From Eupeodes corollae (taxonomy: Eukaryota > Arthropoda > Insecta > Diptera > Syrphidae): 64,000 nucleotides of DNA. The DNA lies in NCBI RefSeq assembly GCF_945859685.1, contig NC_079148.1, forward strand, positions 1,488,001 through 1,552,000. Reading direction: 5' to 3'. The notes under the pieces are model-generated. The model did no database searches. It had not been told where the DNA came from and was given only the letters and a program-made list of their open reading frames with translations. Each line of letters begins with the position of its first letter. The first letter of the stretch is position 1. This document shows positions 48,890-60,587 of the stretch, one piece after another. The position numbers and the translations under genes are program-made.

Positions 48890-49450
48890 TAATGGATCGT
48901 TTTGGGCTAGAACAACACTTCTAATTTTCGGAAAACAGCTTTGTTAAAAAAAAACCTTCTAGCGAACTTTATACAGTATTTCATCCATTTTATGGTATTC
49001 AGTGATGAAGATCAGTTTTGGTTAAATGAAGACAATCCTCAAACCATTAAAGAATCTAAATTACACCCTTTTAAAATTAACCTTTTGGTGCGGATATTTC
49101 TTAAGCATTGGGAAAAAGTTGCCGTTACGGTGAATATAAGATCATACTGACTGATATTTTATTCCCAAGAATTAGTCTGCTTCAAATAAGCTACCATTGG
49201 TTGCAACAAGACTGCACAACTTGTCAATCAGCGCATTTCGTTAAGCTACCATTTTACTTTAAAATCAGTTCGGTGTCAAGTTTATTTTCAGAAGTGGTTC
49301 TGTTAACTGGTTTCCTCGTTTGTGTGACTTAACGCCTCTTGATTACGTTGTATGCGTCTAAATTAAATCATAAGTGTACGACAAGAAACCATCAAATTTT
49401 GAAGAATTAAGAGTCAACTTTAATGACAAAATTGACTTATCTAATTTATG
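48890..49450 (+). mobile_element. mariner-like transposase relic
   Basis: The + strand reads 'VFSDEDQFWLNEDNPQTIKE' then 'SKLHPFKINL' (48985-49085), 'WLQQDCTTCQSAHFVKL' (about 49198-49250) and, after a frameshift, 'CDLTPLDYVV' (about 49323-49350) and 'YDKKPSNFEELRVNFNDKI'. These match the HFSDEAHFwLnG, WFQQDGATcHTA and (C)DLTPLDyflWG blocks of mariner transposases, including the regions of all three catalytic acids. The N-terminal helix-turn-helix is not seen. It lies between two same-orientation SINE copies. Confidence 0.75.
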
Positions 49451-49753
49451 ACGAAATCATATTTAACAAATGAATGCAATAAAATAATTCACTATAAAAA
49501 TACAAAATTGGTCATTTAAAATTCTCAAACTTTTAAAAAACACACTTTATAAAGGTAAGCATATATATTTTAGAATGTTTAAGTTTATATTTTCAAAGCC
49601 AAACAAATATTTTGAATTTAGAATTTTAATTTATTAACACACCACCGGCACCGGAACGAACCCAAAACTTTGAATCAAAAAAAGATTCGTTTCTGAGTAT
49701 TTTATATGAATAAAATAACGTTTAAAATTTATCTCAAATCAAAAATCAAATGG

Positions 49754-50055
49754 GGTGGCGCAACAGTCCGTTGTGAACCAGGGCCTAGTGACTTACAACT
49801 CTCAACCATTCCTGTGTGCGAGTACTGTTGTCAGGAATGGAAGGGACCTACAATTTAAGGCCGAATCCGAACGGCTAATTTTGAGAAAGCACTTTTTCAT
49901 GACAAGAATTACTCTTGAAGGATTTGTCAATTCCTCGCAAGAGGTAGTACCCGCGAAAATTATTTTTTTTAAATTTAGCTGGCACAGGCAGGGATTGAAC
50001 CCAAGACCCCTTGCATGACAATCCAACGCACTAACCATCATGCCACGGGTACTAC
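49754..50055 (-). mobile_element. tRNA-Asp-derived SINE, copy 5 (near full length)
   Basis: Antisense copy with the best preserved head. Reversed it reads GTAGTACCCGTGGCATGATG, GTTAGTGCGTTGGATTGTCA, TGCAAGGGGTCTTGGGTTCA and ATCCCTGCC. That gives A box, Asp-type anticodon loop (TTGTCAT) and B box. The tail is followed by a TTTGATTTTTGATTT run. The 15-base direct repeat TTTAAAATTTATCTC flanks it at 49721-49735 and 50063-50077, with a 7-base offset on the head side. It is consistent with a target-site duplication. Confidence 0.9.
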
Positions 50056-50077
50056 TTTAAAATTTAAAATTTATCTC

Positions 50078-52507
50078 TAAGTGATTATTTTTAACTTGAA
50101 ATTTATTATTATTACCTTCTAAACTCTAAACGAGCAAGATAATTCACGTTTGATTTCAATATTACCCCTTGTAATTCGTTCAACCCTTATCCATAATTTA
50201 TTTAATTCACAGTAAGCAATTACAATGTTTCGTATTATGCTATGCTGTTCCTATATTAATTCCTGTAGACCCATCGGAAACCATTTACTTCAAAAATTTA
50301 ACATCTTACCCTCAACTAGTAAAGGTGGATATACGAGTATTATGACCAAAAAAGCCATATTACCAAAAATATACATAAGTCTTCCCCACTTAATAAAATT
50401 GAAGTGGAGCAATCAGTATGAAAATCAGCTTGCCAACTTCCGTCCAATTTATGGTTATGGCCAATAATGAGAAAACAGCAAGCGAAAGCGAAAGCGATTG
50501 CCTTCTTAAGGGCAGATTAAATGGCTTGACGCTTATTCTACCTCGTGCGTCGTAGTCGTCCGAATACAAATACAAAAACATATATCGGTGCATTACATTG
50601 AGCCATTTCCATTAATTTTTATTCTAAGTAGCGAGTCCTTTCAACTTTCATCACTTCAAGTAAATTATCCTTTGACACGCACTTTAATAAAAAAAAACAC
50701 AAAAACAAAAACAACTGAAACACCGAACCCTTTTCTTGTTTTTGTGTGTGAAAACCTTTTAATCAATTTAATAGAAACAAAGATGAATTTCTATCAGTCG
50801 TATATATTTTAGCTTTTCAAGGACCCTACAATGTCGCCCGATAATCATTTTTAATGATCTTATTCTTCTTTTTTTTTTCTTGTGTTCCTGGAAAAAATAA
50901 GACAGCAAAATACTATTGCGACATTAATTTTAAGAGCTCTGTCCTAATGGTCCAGCTTGTTAATGGACATAAATGAGAGGAGCCAGAGAGTAGAGTTAGG
51001 TATTGTCCCTCTGTGTTAGACGGTGAACGGTGCGGGAATGGTGTGTCCTTTTTTCGACAACGAAGACTACGAGAACAGAGAAGAAAAGAAAGCAAACTTT
51101 AGTCGTTACAACTTATTCTCATACACAATGCACAATGTGTCCACTTGGTAGATAGACGACACAAACAAAATAAGGACAAGGACATTCGATATTTGTGGAA
51201 AACAAAGAAGAAAAAAAAGGAATCCTTAGAGAACCAACAGACACCAGCTATAGAGATCGAGAAGGATAATCAATGGATGATTGGTGGCGTCTAATGAGAA
51301 ATTTATTTCCAAGGATTTATCGAGGGGATTGGCCCAATTAATGGTCCGACTATTTTACAAAAAAAAACAAAAAAAAAGGACGAAAAAGAAAATCCCTTCT
51401 GTTCTGCCATCAAAGAGAGAATGAGACAAGGTAGAAATAGGAATAGGAACCGGATCTTGAACTGGAATTGGAGGAAGCAATTGTACTTTTATCAAAAGGA
51501 TAGGAACACTGAACACATCTTATACCTAAGAGCTTATTAATTAGGACTTGAATCTAAAGTTGAAGTTGATCTGAAAGGAAACAAAAATTAATTTAAGATT
51601 GAACGAAGTGGAAGTGGAAAATATAATATTTTGGAGGAAAAAGGATTTAACTTTTTATCGAAACCAATTAAGTGTAATTTCCTGGAACATTAGACACGGA
51701 AGAAGATCATTTCACTTTGATAATATGAATATTTTGAAACCAACAAAAGTATTTTCTCTTTAAATTTAAGGTTGATAAAGTGAAATGGTAAATATAAACA
51801 TTAAATTGGTTTAAAGAGGACTTCTTTGCGAAGCACTGATTTTTAAAAGAGTAGGTGTTGATAGATGAAGTGAAAATCCTTTTACTTTGTAATCTTTGTA
51901 ATTCATTTTTAAAACCAGAGCTCGTGGAAATTCGGGTTATACACAAACGTGTGAAATCAATAGAATAACAAGAGTGAAAACATCCAGGAGCTGATTAAAC
52001 ATGTGAGGGATAAAATCAGTTGATTTGTGTTTGATTGCTTGGATTTTGATCTAAAGTGCAATTACCGTATTACATATTTTGATTGAAAAATTATAAATAT
52101 TTCATTATTTTCGTTTATGAATAACATATGATACAGCGATTTTTTAAGAAGTCAAACATTCGTAGGCATTAGTTCCACATTCGTGTAGTGTGGTTAAAAA
52201 AATAATATTTATGCTTAACACTACGTCCAAAATGGGGACTGATTATCATATCTAGGAGAAAGTTGAATTGTTTAAAAGAAGAAATCCAACTGGCTTTTTC
52301 AGTAGATCATTGCTTATAATATTGATGATGAGACATACAAATGTTGGCTTTTATTAATAAGTGTTAACAATAAAACAACACAAATATATTAATGGAATAA
52401 ATTTTAAGTGTTTATTGGGTCTTGTGAATAATCAAAAGATAAAACTTCAACTTGGATTTGAAGTCTTCTAAAAGATTTCTTCTAGCTGTTACAAACTCGC
52501 GAAATGT
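50078..52507. other. Gene-free stretch
   Basis: No supported gene. 50440-51300 is a more balanced island with simple sequence ('AGCGAAAGCGAAAGCGATTG', poly-purine runs at 51360-51480). Frames there are short and uninformative. Confidence 0.35.
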
Positions 52508-54120
52508 TTATTCATGGGTTAGCTAAGGTTAGCTTAAAGTGGCTGTCCATAGTGGAATAGGACACACTGAGGCCAGTTTAATGGCCCATTGTGATACCAC
52601 ATGAATCTTGAGGCTTAAGCTCAATGAAACCAGTTTGAGTCACTTACAAAACGTGAGAGGCTGATTATGCTAATATGATTTAGATCGTTGAAATCATTAT
52701 AGAAGAATTTTCCTAGGTAATTCTAGCGTGAGAAGGTAAAGAACTGTTTCCTCTTCTTACTCGTGCAAACAGCTTCTGCAAAAGTCATTTGAGAATACGT
52801 CCAGCCGCTTGGCGAGCTTTCCTATTAGAAAGTGCTCGGTTATGACACCTATTATCGAGGTTATATACGATCTGCTTAGAGATAGCAAGCACCTTGATCG
52901 CTTTAAATCCAATGTAGGCTAGATTTTTGTTGTGCCCTGACTCGTGGTGATGTTGTTCCACCTGCTGTTTGCCTTCTTCTAAAGTCCTGCATTAGCAATG
53001 TTTACAAGTAGAATGGTAGAATGGGTTGTTCTGTACCGTCCCTGGCGAGTTCATCTGCCTTACAGTTACCTGGGCTGTTTCTATTGCCCGGAACTATTGT
53101 GCCATCTCCATTAAAGATAGTCGACAGTTATGGACTGTTATAGAGTTTGTAGAGATAGAGTCCAAAGATTTAAGACTTTTTACAAGACTTCTTTTATCGC
53201 CAAAAGTTCCGCCTGGAACACGCTAAAAAAATTGGGAAGGCAGAATGAGTGACTTAATTTCAGGAATTCAGAGTACACACCTCCACGAACCCCTTCTTTT
53301 GTTCTCGATCATCCGTATAAAAGTGGATTGGCTCGTCTTCCATGAATGCCTTATCCACCCAGAAAGATCTGGAAGGTATAGAAATCTCGAAGTTTCTATC
53401 GAATTCCTAAAGGCCCAACTATAATAGGCATAAGCTAGCATATGCGCGCATAAGTAAACGTGCGAATACAATGAATCTCAATACGAGTGAACATAATGGA
53501 GTCTGGCTCCGTTTCGTTAAATTTTTCTCAGTTTCGTTAACTTAAGCACACTTAAGCGAGAGCGATCCCAGTCGCTCGCCGCATAAGTAAAATATGACAT
53601 GTAGATACGTGAGCAAAATTGCATTATGGCTATGCAGTAATTTCGCAAACTTAAGTGAATTTTCGTTGGGTTTCTGACATAAGCTTATGTTTGCTTATGC
53701 CTATTATAGTTGGGCCTTAAGAATTACGGAGTCGCCACTGCGAAAAAGTTTTGAGGCGAATAGTAGAGCTTGCAGCGAATTGTTTGCTAAATATATCACA
53801 AGAGGTGTTATGTAGAGTAGGGTGTCCGGTGTCGCAGATGGGGCCGTGCGAAGCGATCCGCTTATACATAGGCTAGCTGAACGTTGAACTTTATCCTGTT
53901 TTGTCTCGGTATATAGCTTTCTCTAAAGCAGTACACCATACTGCCACACTGTACATTAAAATCGGACTGATTACCGATGTGAATATCCAATGCGTGGTTC
54001 GGGGTTGTAAGTCCCATTTATTACCAATAGCTTTTTTGCAAGAAAAGAGAGCTATAGTAGCTTTTTGGAATCTTTCTTGTAAATTGCATTCATAAGACTT
54101 ATCTTATTTTGACCAGCTTA
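52508..54120 (-). mobile_element. I/LOA-like LINE 3' half with RNase H domain, interrupted by a MITE
   Basis: On the minus strand: the end of the RT region ('WDLQPRTTHWIFTSVISPIL', 'VQRSASLCISGSLRTAPS' around 53840-54080), then 'LFRSGDSVIL' just before the insertion. After it come 'NSIETSRFLYL', 'EDEPIHFYTDD' (RNase H start, 53290-53345), 'GNCKADELARDGTEQP' (53025-53075, RNase H end) and 'VITEHFLIGKLAKRLDV' with 'DFCRSCLHE..EEETVLYLL' (52735-52850). The 3' UTR ends in 'AAGCTAACCTTAGCTAACC', a TAACC-type tail. Stops and frameshifts make it inactive. The 53411-53717 insertion is described separately. Confidence 0.8.
53411..53717. mobile_element. PIF/Harbinger-type (Tourist-like) MITE with TAA target duplication
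   Basis: The terminal inverted repeats AGGCCCAACTATAATAGGCA+TAAGC (53411-53435) and their reverse complement ending at 53717 match over about 25 bases. TAA flanks both sides (53408-53410 and 53718-53720). The interior is noncoding, with GCATAAG/CTTATGC motifs repeated inside. The TWA target and TIR length fit Tourist-like MITEs mobilised by PIF/Harbinger. It sits inside the LINE at 52508-54120 and is therefore younger. Confidence 0.85.
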
Positions 54121-54698
54121 AGCTTCAAATTCAGTGATTAATAAAAGATATCTGGATTCATGACTAGTTTTTTTTATGACACAGTTTATACGCGTACGAT
54201 AGTCAAAGTTTTATACGGCCAAAAATTATTATTATAGTTTATTTCGATTTTAAAAAGAAAATGTGTGAAATTGATTCCTTTTTATTAGAATCAATAAAGC
54301 GTTGAGAAGTTGCACTGACCTTTGAGCAGATAATATGAATATTTTTCAGAAATGAACGCAGTCTGTAAAACCATTAAGGACGTATGGACGTATATTCGTC
54401 AAATTGAAGGGAAATAGAAGAAGAAAAGGGAAGAAATGGACAGAAAAATGCACGTTTGTTGGTACTTTTGGAGCTATCGATTGTATCCATATTGCTTTTT
54501 TTAAACCCTTGAGATTTCCAGATAAAAGCATGAATTGAAAATGTTTATTCAGTCCATCAACCTGTAATACAGCTAAAGAATTCACGTCCAATTCCCCAAG
54601 TTCAGTTTGTGATGGGTCTTGAAAAGATCAACATTATGTTTATTAATTAATGAAAATATGCAGAAAAAGGTATTATTCTTGTAGGTTTTGAATATACG
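54121..54698. other. Gene-free stretch
   Basis: AT-rich with no supported gene. The minus frame 54346-54591 includes 'MLLSGNLKGLKKAIWIQSIA' but no recognisable domain. Confidence 0.35.
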
Positions 54699-54719
54699 TT
54701 TATACACCTAATGACTTAA
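54699..54719 (+). repeat. Left flanking direct repeat of the 54.7-kb MITE
   Basis: TTTATACACCTAATGACTTAA, matched with one mismatch or shift by TTTATACACTAAATGACTTAA at 55175-55195. See the MITE entry and findings. Confidence 0.7.
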
Positions 54720-54725
54720 GCACAA

Positions 54726-55168
54726 TTCACATGAGCACAACCAACGACCAACGAATGAACGAATATTCGTAGATTTTGACATTTCTTTCACATGAGAGTT
54801 TTTAATTCGTCGCGAATGAAGTTTGACAAGGAGCCACAGTCAAACACTATTCATCACTGAAACAAAAACAAGAATGATCTATTTAGGTTAAGTACGCTCG
54901 ATTATTTTATTCGTTGCAAGTGTGGATAATGTGGAACGCGAATAAAGTTTGACAGTTCGTATCAACTATAATTTTTTTCGCGACGAATAAATTTGTTTTC
55001 TTAAATTTATTAATATACGATATTGAAAAGTAAAAGTATGTATCATAAATCAAATAGACACTAGATTGCTATCGTTTTGTTAAGAATTTGTGTGGAAATA
55101 TGTCTTCAAACGTATATAAACTCACATTTTGTAATTCATTCGTCGTTCGTTGGTCGCGCTCATGTGAA
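54726..55168. mobile_element. MITE-like element with 'TTCACATGAGC' inverted ends
   Basis: The left end TTCACATGAGCACAACCAAC continues GACCAACGAATGAA. The right end, reversed, reads TTCACATGAGCGCGACCAAC continuing GAACGACGAATGAA. The element spans about 443 bp. Inside, 'CGCGAATGAAGTTTGACA' (54815) and 'CGCGAATAAAGTTTGACA' (54937) repeat directly. No coding capacity. Outside the ends lies a 21-base direct repeat, unusually long for a MITE target duplication. Confidence 0.8.
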
Positions 55169-55174
55169 TACTAC

Positions 55175-55195
55175 TTTATACACTAAATGACTTAA
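55175..55195 (+). repeat. Right flanking direct repeat of the 54.7-kb MITE
   Basis: TTTATACACTAAATGACTTAA, partner of 54699-54719. Confidence 0.7.
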
Positions 55196-55312
55196 AGAAT
55201 CCTCAAACACATGCAGCCAAAAAATTCAACTCTACAGAAATAATATACACATTGATTAATTAGCCACAAATACACCGATTTTCTCAAAAAGTTTTAAATC
55301 ACTATTTCCATT

Positions 55313-55606
55313 TCGGAATTTTTGGGGAGAGTACGGTACGATAACTTAGGCGACAAAGTTTAGTTTTTTGAAAATAAATGTTTTAAACTCAAAATTTTGG
55401 GCAAAAAAGTTAGAAAAAAGGGTTTAAATTATAATTTTTCAAAACTTGAAGATAATACTATTGTTTCTTTTAGAATTCATTGCTCTTATTTGTTTTTAAT
55501 AAAAAACTGAAAACTAAATGCTTTTATGTCTTCTAGTCCTTCAGTATCTTCTAAAAATGCTTGTTTTTAAATGAGTTATCGTACTCTTGCCGAATTTTTT
55601 GACAAA
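55313..55606. mobile_element. MITE-like element with 'AGAGTACGATAACT' inverted ends
   Basis: Left: GAATTTTTGGGGAGAGTACG, then GTACGATAACTTA. Right, reversed: AAAAAATTCGGCAAGAGTAC, then GATAACTCA. The left end carries an extra GTACG duplication. The interior of about 290 bp is AT-rich and noncoding. Target duplication unclear. Confidence 0.5.
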
Positions 55607-58600
55607 AAATTCAGAAGTAGACTTTTTAGAATCGTTCAACAGAAAAAGAGTATTGATAAATCTTTTGATTTAAATTTTAATTTTAATTGGAGCAACCCGT
55701 TTTAGAGAAAGTAGAACAAGCTCAGTGCAAGCTGTAAGGATTAACATTAAAATGCTCTCTATCCGAGCTCTACCAGCTTGATGAGCAATGGACACATATT
55801 ATACATAATTGAAGAACATTCTTGGACTTGGACCGATGATTGATGATCGGTTAAGTTAGATTAAAAACTCGGAATGTTCTTTTTACATAATGCAATACTT
55901 CACATTTAAAGTAAGTTGATAAACAAAAATCCAAAATTCGCTTGCTTTTGATTTTCTGTAACGAAAAAGTGTTTACTTAAGCTTCTAAGTCAACTTATGT
56001 GAATAAACGAACGAAGCTAGAAATATTAAATTTAAGCTTTAATTTTGTAGTTAAAGCTATATAGCGTATTCTTTTTTTCAATATTAACATGAAGCAAAGC
56101 TTAAGCTTTGGGAAAACCATATACTTGATGAACCTTACTGTATAAAATGTTAACACAAGTTCATATTCTCAACTGACATAGCATAGGCACCAACAACCAA
56201 AACTTCTTTTGCAGCTTAAAACGCACTCTTTATCTATGAAATTTAACGACATATTTCTTTTTTGTTTAATATTTCAAAAAATAATTAAGAAATGTTGACA
56301 CTAAATTTGTATTTTATCAAATGAATTGTGGGCTTTAAATATAAAACCTCGAATGTTTTTAAGAAAGTATCAGTCCCGAAACTGCAAAACTTGATTTTTA
56401 ACTACAATATTTTTTTGATGTAAATGATTAAGCATTTCTTTTAATTTTTTTATTTTTAATACGGTCTTAAATTGAAAGAAAAGGAAACCATTGTAATAGG
56501 TAATTGTGTTTAAAATTCATACAAAATAAACAACTTTTAGGACACTAAATAGGCACATAACCATCTTCTTAAAATGAAAATGAAAATTAGTTCAGTAAAC
56601 TTTATTTCATTTTCTGTTACCACAGGACATTGTACATACGACATTTATGTTGAGTAGATATATGTATTAACCATAACCATGCTATTATACAAAAAGATAC
56701 AACCTACAAAACACTAAACACATTCCTTCTTTCGTTTCGTAACGTTTGGTTTTGGTATCCAATAATAATGTATATGTACATTCGGATATTAGTTTATATA
56801 TAATTTGGAACACTTTAAGACTGAAAACTTATTTGGCAGGATCGAAAATATATGTAAGTTTTTGACCTAAAACAATAATTAAGCTTGTGGTGTTAGATCT
56901 TATCAAAGAAAGTGTAGAGAACTTAAGTAGCAGCATATACTATATAAATATATAGACGAACCCATAAAACATAAAATGGTTGACAATAATTATTTTGTGT
57001 GTTTACTGAGCAAACAAATTTGATGCCAAAAATCCACTTCTCCTCCAACTCTGCATAACTATATCGTCCTAAGGCTTCATTTTGAAAACCACTATATACA
57101 AAATATCTCCCTGTTTCGTACAAAATTCACAAAACAACCCACAGCCACAGTGCGGATACAAGTTCCAGCATTTTTTGTTGTTGTTGTTGTTGGGAATTCC
57201 ACTTTACCAAAGCAAAACAAACCAAATGATGGCAATTTCCTGGTTCCATCTATACGAGAGTATACAAAACCAGAGGGCCAACGAAAGGGGACCTACTATA
57301 TTTGGGTTTCCCATTCTTAGTATATATTACACTGAGCCTTACTCCCGCCATCACCATCGTCATCGCCACCGCTTCCAGTTCCTGTGTTCCCTTGCCATAC
57401 ATAGTTTGTTGGTGGGTGGTTCGGTCTTCGGTTCCATTTCCGGCGTCGTCATTAAATTAATATCCTTTCAGGTCCAAAGACGACTCACTTTAATAATTAA
57501 TGTTTATATACAAAACACGAGTGGTGTGGAGTGGAGTATGTGTGCAAAAGGCATACGAGCATAAAAGACACTCGTCGGGAAATAAGCTTACGTCAGAACT
57601 TTAGCTAGTCGTTCTTCCTCCGTCGTTCGTCTTTTTCGTCCTGGCACCAAACTACGACAAAAGCCGAACCCCGAATGTATGTAATACTGATGATGGCAAC
57701 ACAAAAGGCCAGAAATATAATTGCCACCGCAATTTCATTAACATACTCGCACTCGTCTGCCCTCGCAACGCAAACAATTACTCGAAATTCAGCTAATTGT
57801 TAATAAAGTTTTAAAAATAATCGCTCACACAACATGTCCTTCGTTTGGGTTTTGAGCTGCGGATTGTGAGATATACGAAGCTGAGGCCCTATTTATGCGT
57901 GAACGCTTTACAGGATTCCACAAAATGGCCAGAACCAAAACATACTCGTACATTCATCCTTCCCTCATGCTCACTTTTGAAAATTTGTATAGGTACAACC
58001 TTGGAAACTCCGAAAACCCGAAGCCGCGTAAAATATCAAAATGAACTCCACCATTATAAAGGACCCCTAAATAAAAGCCCAAAGTAAAAGTTAGGTTATC
58101 CTTTTTTTTTGTTTTATATTTTATTAAATTATTAAAACTCAACTTCGACATACATATAATATAAAAGAAGAACATGGAACTGGAGCTGGAATTGAAGTGG
58201 AATGGAAGCGGAATCGGGAACCATATAAATATAGAACCAACACGTATACCACACCATGCACAGTAGACAAAACGATTGATATCCTGGACTCGTTAATAAT
58301 TCATTTTCTCTGAGGGAATGCGGAGGAAAGTCGTTGGTTTTCTGTTGGCCATGGCCTGGTCGTCGTGGCCATATGGTCGCGGCCAGCATAAACATTTTCT
58401 TATAACTTTTATTACATCACCATCGCATCGTTGTAATGTGCGACTCGTTTTTATTTTATTTCATTTCATTTATATTTTTTTTACTTTCTTCCTGCCTCTT
58501 ATTGTGAGAGGGTATCTTTTTGTTACTTACATACATTGAAATGCCAGTTATTTATGCCCATGCCCATTCCCAAGTCTGAATACTACCCCATCCGCCGTCT

Positions 58601-58742
58601 GCCTGTATTCAAGCCGCAACAGCAAGAGCAACAAAATCAACAACAACAAAAGAAAATGACATGGAACATGTATGAATTTAAGATACCATCTTTCGTATAT
58701 GGGAACTAATTATAGAGCTCCTGGAGATGGAATTTATTATAA
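55607..58742. other. Gene-free stretch
   Basis: No supported gene. 57080-58500 is a more balanced island containing a (TTG)6 run at 57175-57193 and scattered simple sequence. The longest open frame (57082-57564) is built partly on that repeat and has no recognisable domain. Confidence 0.35.
57175..57193 (+). repeat. (TTG)6 microsatellite
   Basis: TTGTTGTTGTTGTTGTTG followed by GG. It gives the LLLLLL run in the overlapping frame. Confidence 0.8.
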
Positions 58743-59840
58743 ACTGTTTTGGCCAAAATAATAGGAACACAACTTAATTTTCCTTAAATATGTCTAAAGG
58801 TTTTCTGTAAGGCAGCCTAAAAGTGAAACATTTAATTTTAATGGTCAACATTTTGTAATTTGTGATTTTTAAAAATCAAAATTGGCTGCCAAGATATTGG
58901 AGTCCATTTTCTATAGTCTTCATAAAGGACTCACAAAAAACAAGGAACTCTTGATTTAAACTTTAAAACAGTACATTTGACAAAAAATATCAGTCAAATT
59001 CAATTGTTGATTGATTAGGCTGGTTACCAAGGTTTTGTACCCTTAAAAAAGTATACGTTTGTAAAGTCCGAATTAGGCTTCGACGTCACATTGAAAAACA
59101 CATCATTTTGCGCTTTCAGGCTATGGCTGTTTTCTTTGCTTATTAATGCCTGCCTAGCTTTGACATGTTTGTAATTATTAACCTTGTATTACAAAAGACT
59201 TTTGCTTACAAGGTACATATTTTATAACTCCACGTTGAAGTGACATCAAAAGAAAACCAAACGTATTTTGAAATTAAAAAATTGGTTTTGTTGCAAAGTC
59301 ATCAGGACTGTAAATCAGTACAAGAAATAGCAAAACTTGAACAGCGCTTTATCAGTTCACTACATAATTTCACGGTTTAAAAACGAAAAAGGATTCATAA
59401 TCTGATCAAAAAAGTAAAAGGAAAGAAGGTGGAGACTAATCAAAGAGACCAGAAGTGAAGAAGTCAGCAAACGAAACCATTCGATAGTAGCATCACAATC
59501 GAAGTAGTGACTGGATGACGGTGCAGCTAAAAAAAGCTATACACCAATAAAAAAATAGAAAGAAAAGACTTAAGATTGCTAACATTGGACACGTCTTCTT
59601 AGAATAAGCTGGATCTACATATTCTTGCATTGTACGTTTTTCGTTACACATTTTATAAATTAGGTTTTGGTCACGGCCGGGAGTAAATTTAACCTTTAAG
59701 GTTCAGATGGAAGAATTTCCTCATAAGCATATTCGAGCAACTTTGAAGCATGGCGGTGGGTCGGTTATGGTTAAGAATGTTGCAAATTCTGGTGTTCAGA
59801 AGTAACATTTTTGGAATGGCATAATGTAAGAAATATAAAT
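58743..59840 (+). mobile_element. Tc1-like transposon relic
   Basis: The left end AACTGTTTTGGCCAAAATAA+TAGGAACA matches the ends at 7268 and (inverted) 62465-62487. Coding traces include 'QQSHQDCKSVQEIAKL'-like sequence near 59300 and, near 59660-59830, 'GFGHGRE' and 'KHGGGSVMVKNV..SGVQ'. The latter corresponds to the TxKHGGGSVMVWG block between the first and second catalytic acids of Tc1 transposases. Stops occur throughout. The right end is not adjacent. Confidence 0.6.
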
Positions 59841-60587
59841 GACTAACATACATTTTTTTTAACAAAAAACTTTAGTAAAATTGAGGACGCTAAGACGGCC
59901 CTTCAAGAAAAATGATAAAATATAACTCTTGAAGTATGCTTAAAACTTGTCTCTTTAATAAATGGAAACCTTGAGGAAGCCATCAAATAAAATCAAAGAA
60001 GTCAATAGGCGTTTTTCCTTTTTGCCTCAGAATAGAGCTCTGAACAGAGTTCGATAATATCGAGCATGCTCTGAACATCCTCTAAACAAAGGTTGTTCCG
60101 AACATTCAGAATTATATTTGAAAGACACCTGAACAGTTTAGCTGTCACTTTTGACATTTCAATTTATTTGTCATTTTCTTCAGAAACAATGCCTAATTCT
60201 GGAAAAAATAGAAAAGGGCAGAACTATTTCATATTTAAGAAAATAGATTCGTTCTTTTTTTGACGTTTATAAGCAATGATTAACAATTTAACATTTTATT
60301 TAAGCAGGTCTGAATCCGTTCTATGAAATGGTTGTGTTCATTAATGCAACAAAACAGAAAAAAACACGAAAACACCATACGTCAATTCTTGAACTAGATT
60401 TCTTTAGTAATATTTTTTATGATTTTTGAAAAATCTTTAATCCCTATGTTTTGAATTTAGTACATTTTCTCAAAAACTGATTAGTACTTTATTAGTTACA
60501 AAAATATTGCAGAAACGCTGAAATATTTATGCTACAATGGTTTTTATAAGAAAAAGGATGAAACTATTTTAAAATAATGTGTGTTCT
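59841..60587. other. Gene-free stretch
   Basis: AT-rich. GAGCTCTGAACAGAGTTCG at about 60034-60052 is a near-palindrome of the same motif type as in 34.1-35.0 kb. Confidence 0.4.

Noticed and set aside
49755..50041. Two opposing frames (87 and 79 codons) at 49.8-50.0 kb
   Set aside because: Both are translations of SINE copy 5, which has a Pol III tRNA-type head and is noncoding.
49978..50055. A functional tRNA-Asp gene at the head of SINE copy 5
   Set aside because: A and B boxes and the anticodon loop are recognisable, but the acceptor and anticodon stems do not pair as in a tRNA and the unit continues into the SINE body.
57082..57564. 160-codon + strand open frame, the longest simple frame in the window
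   Set aside because: It runs through a (TTG)n microsatellite and an HHHRHRHR simple stretch, shows no domain, has no clear initiation or splice context, and lies in a non-TE simple-repeat island.
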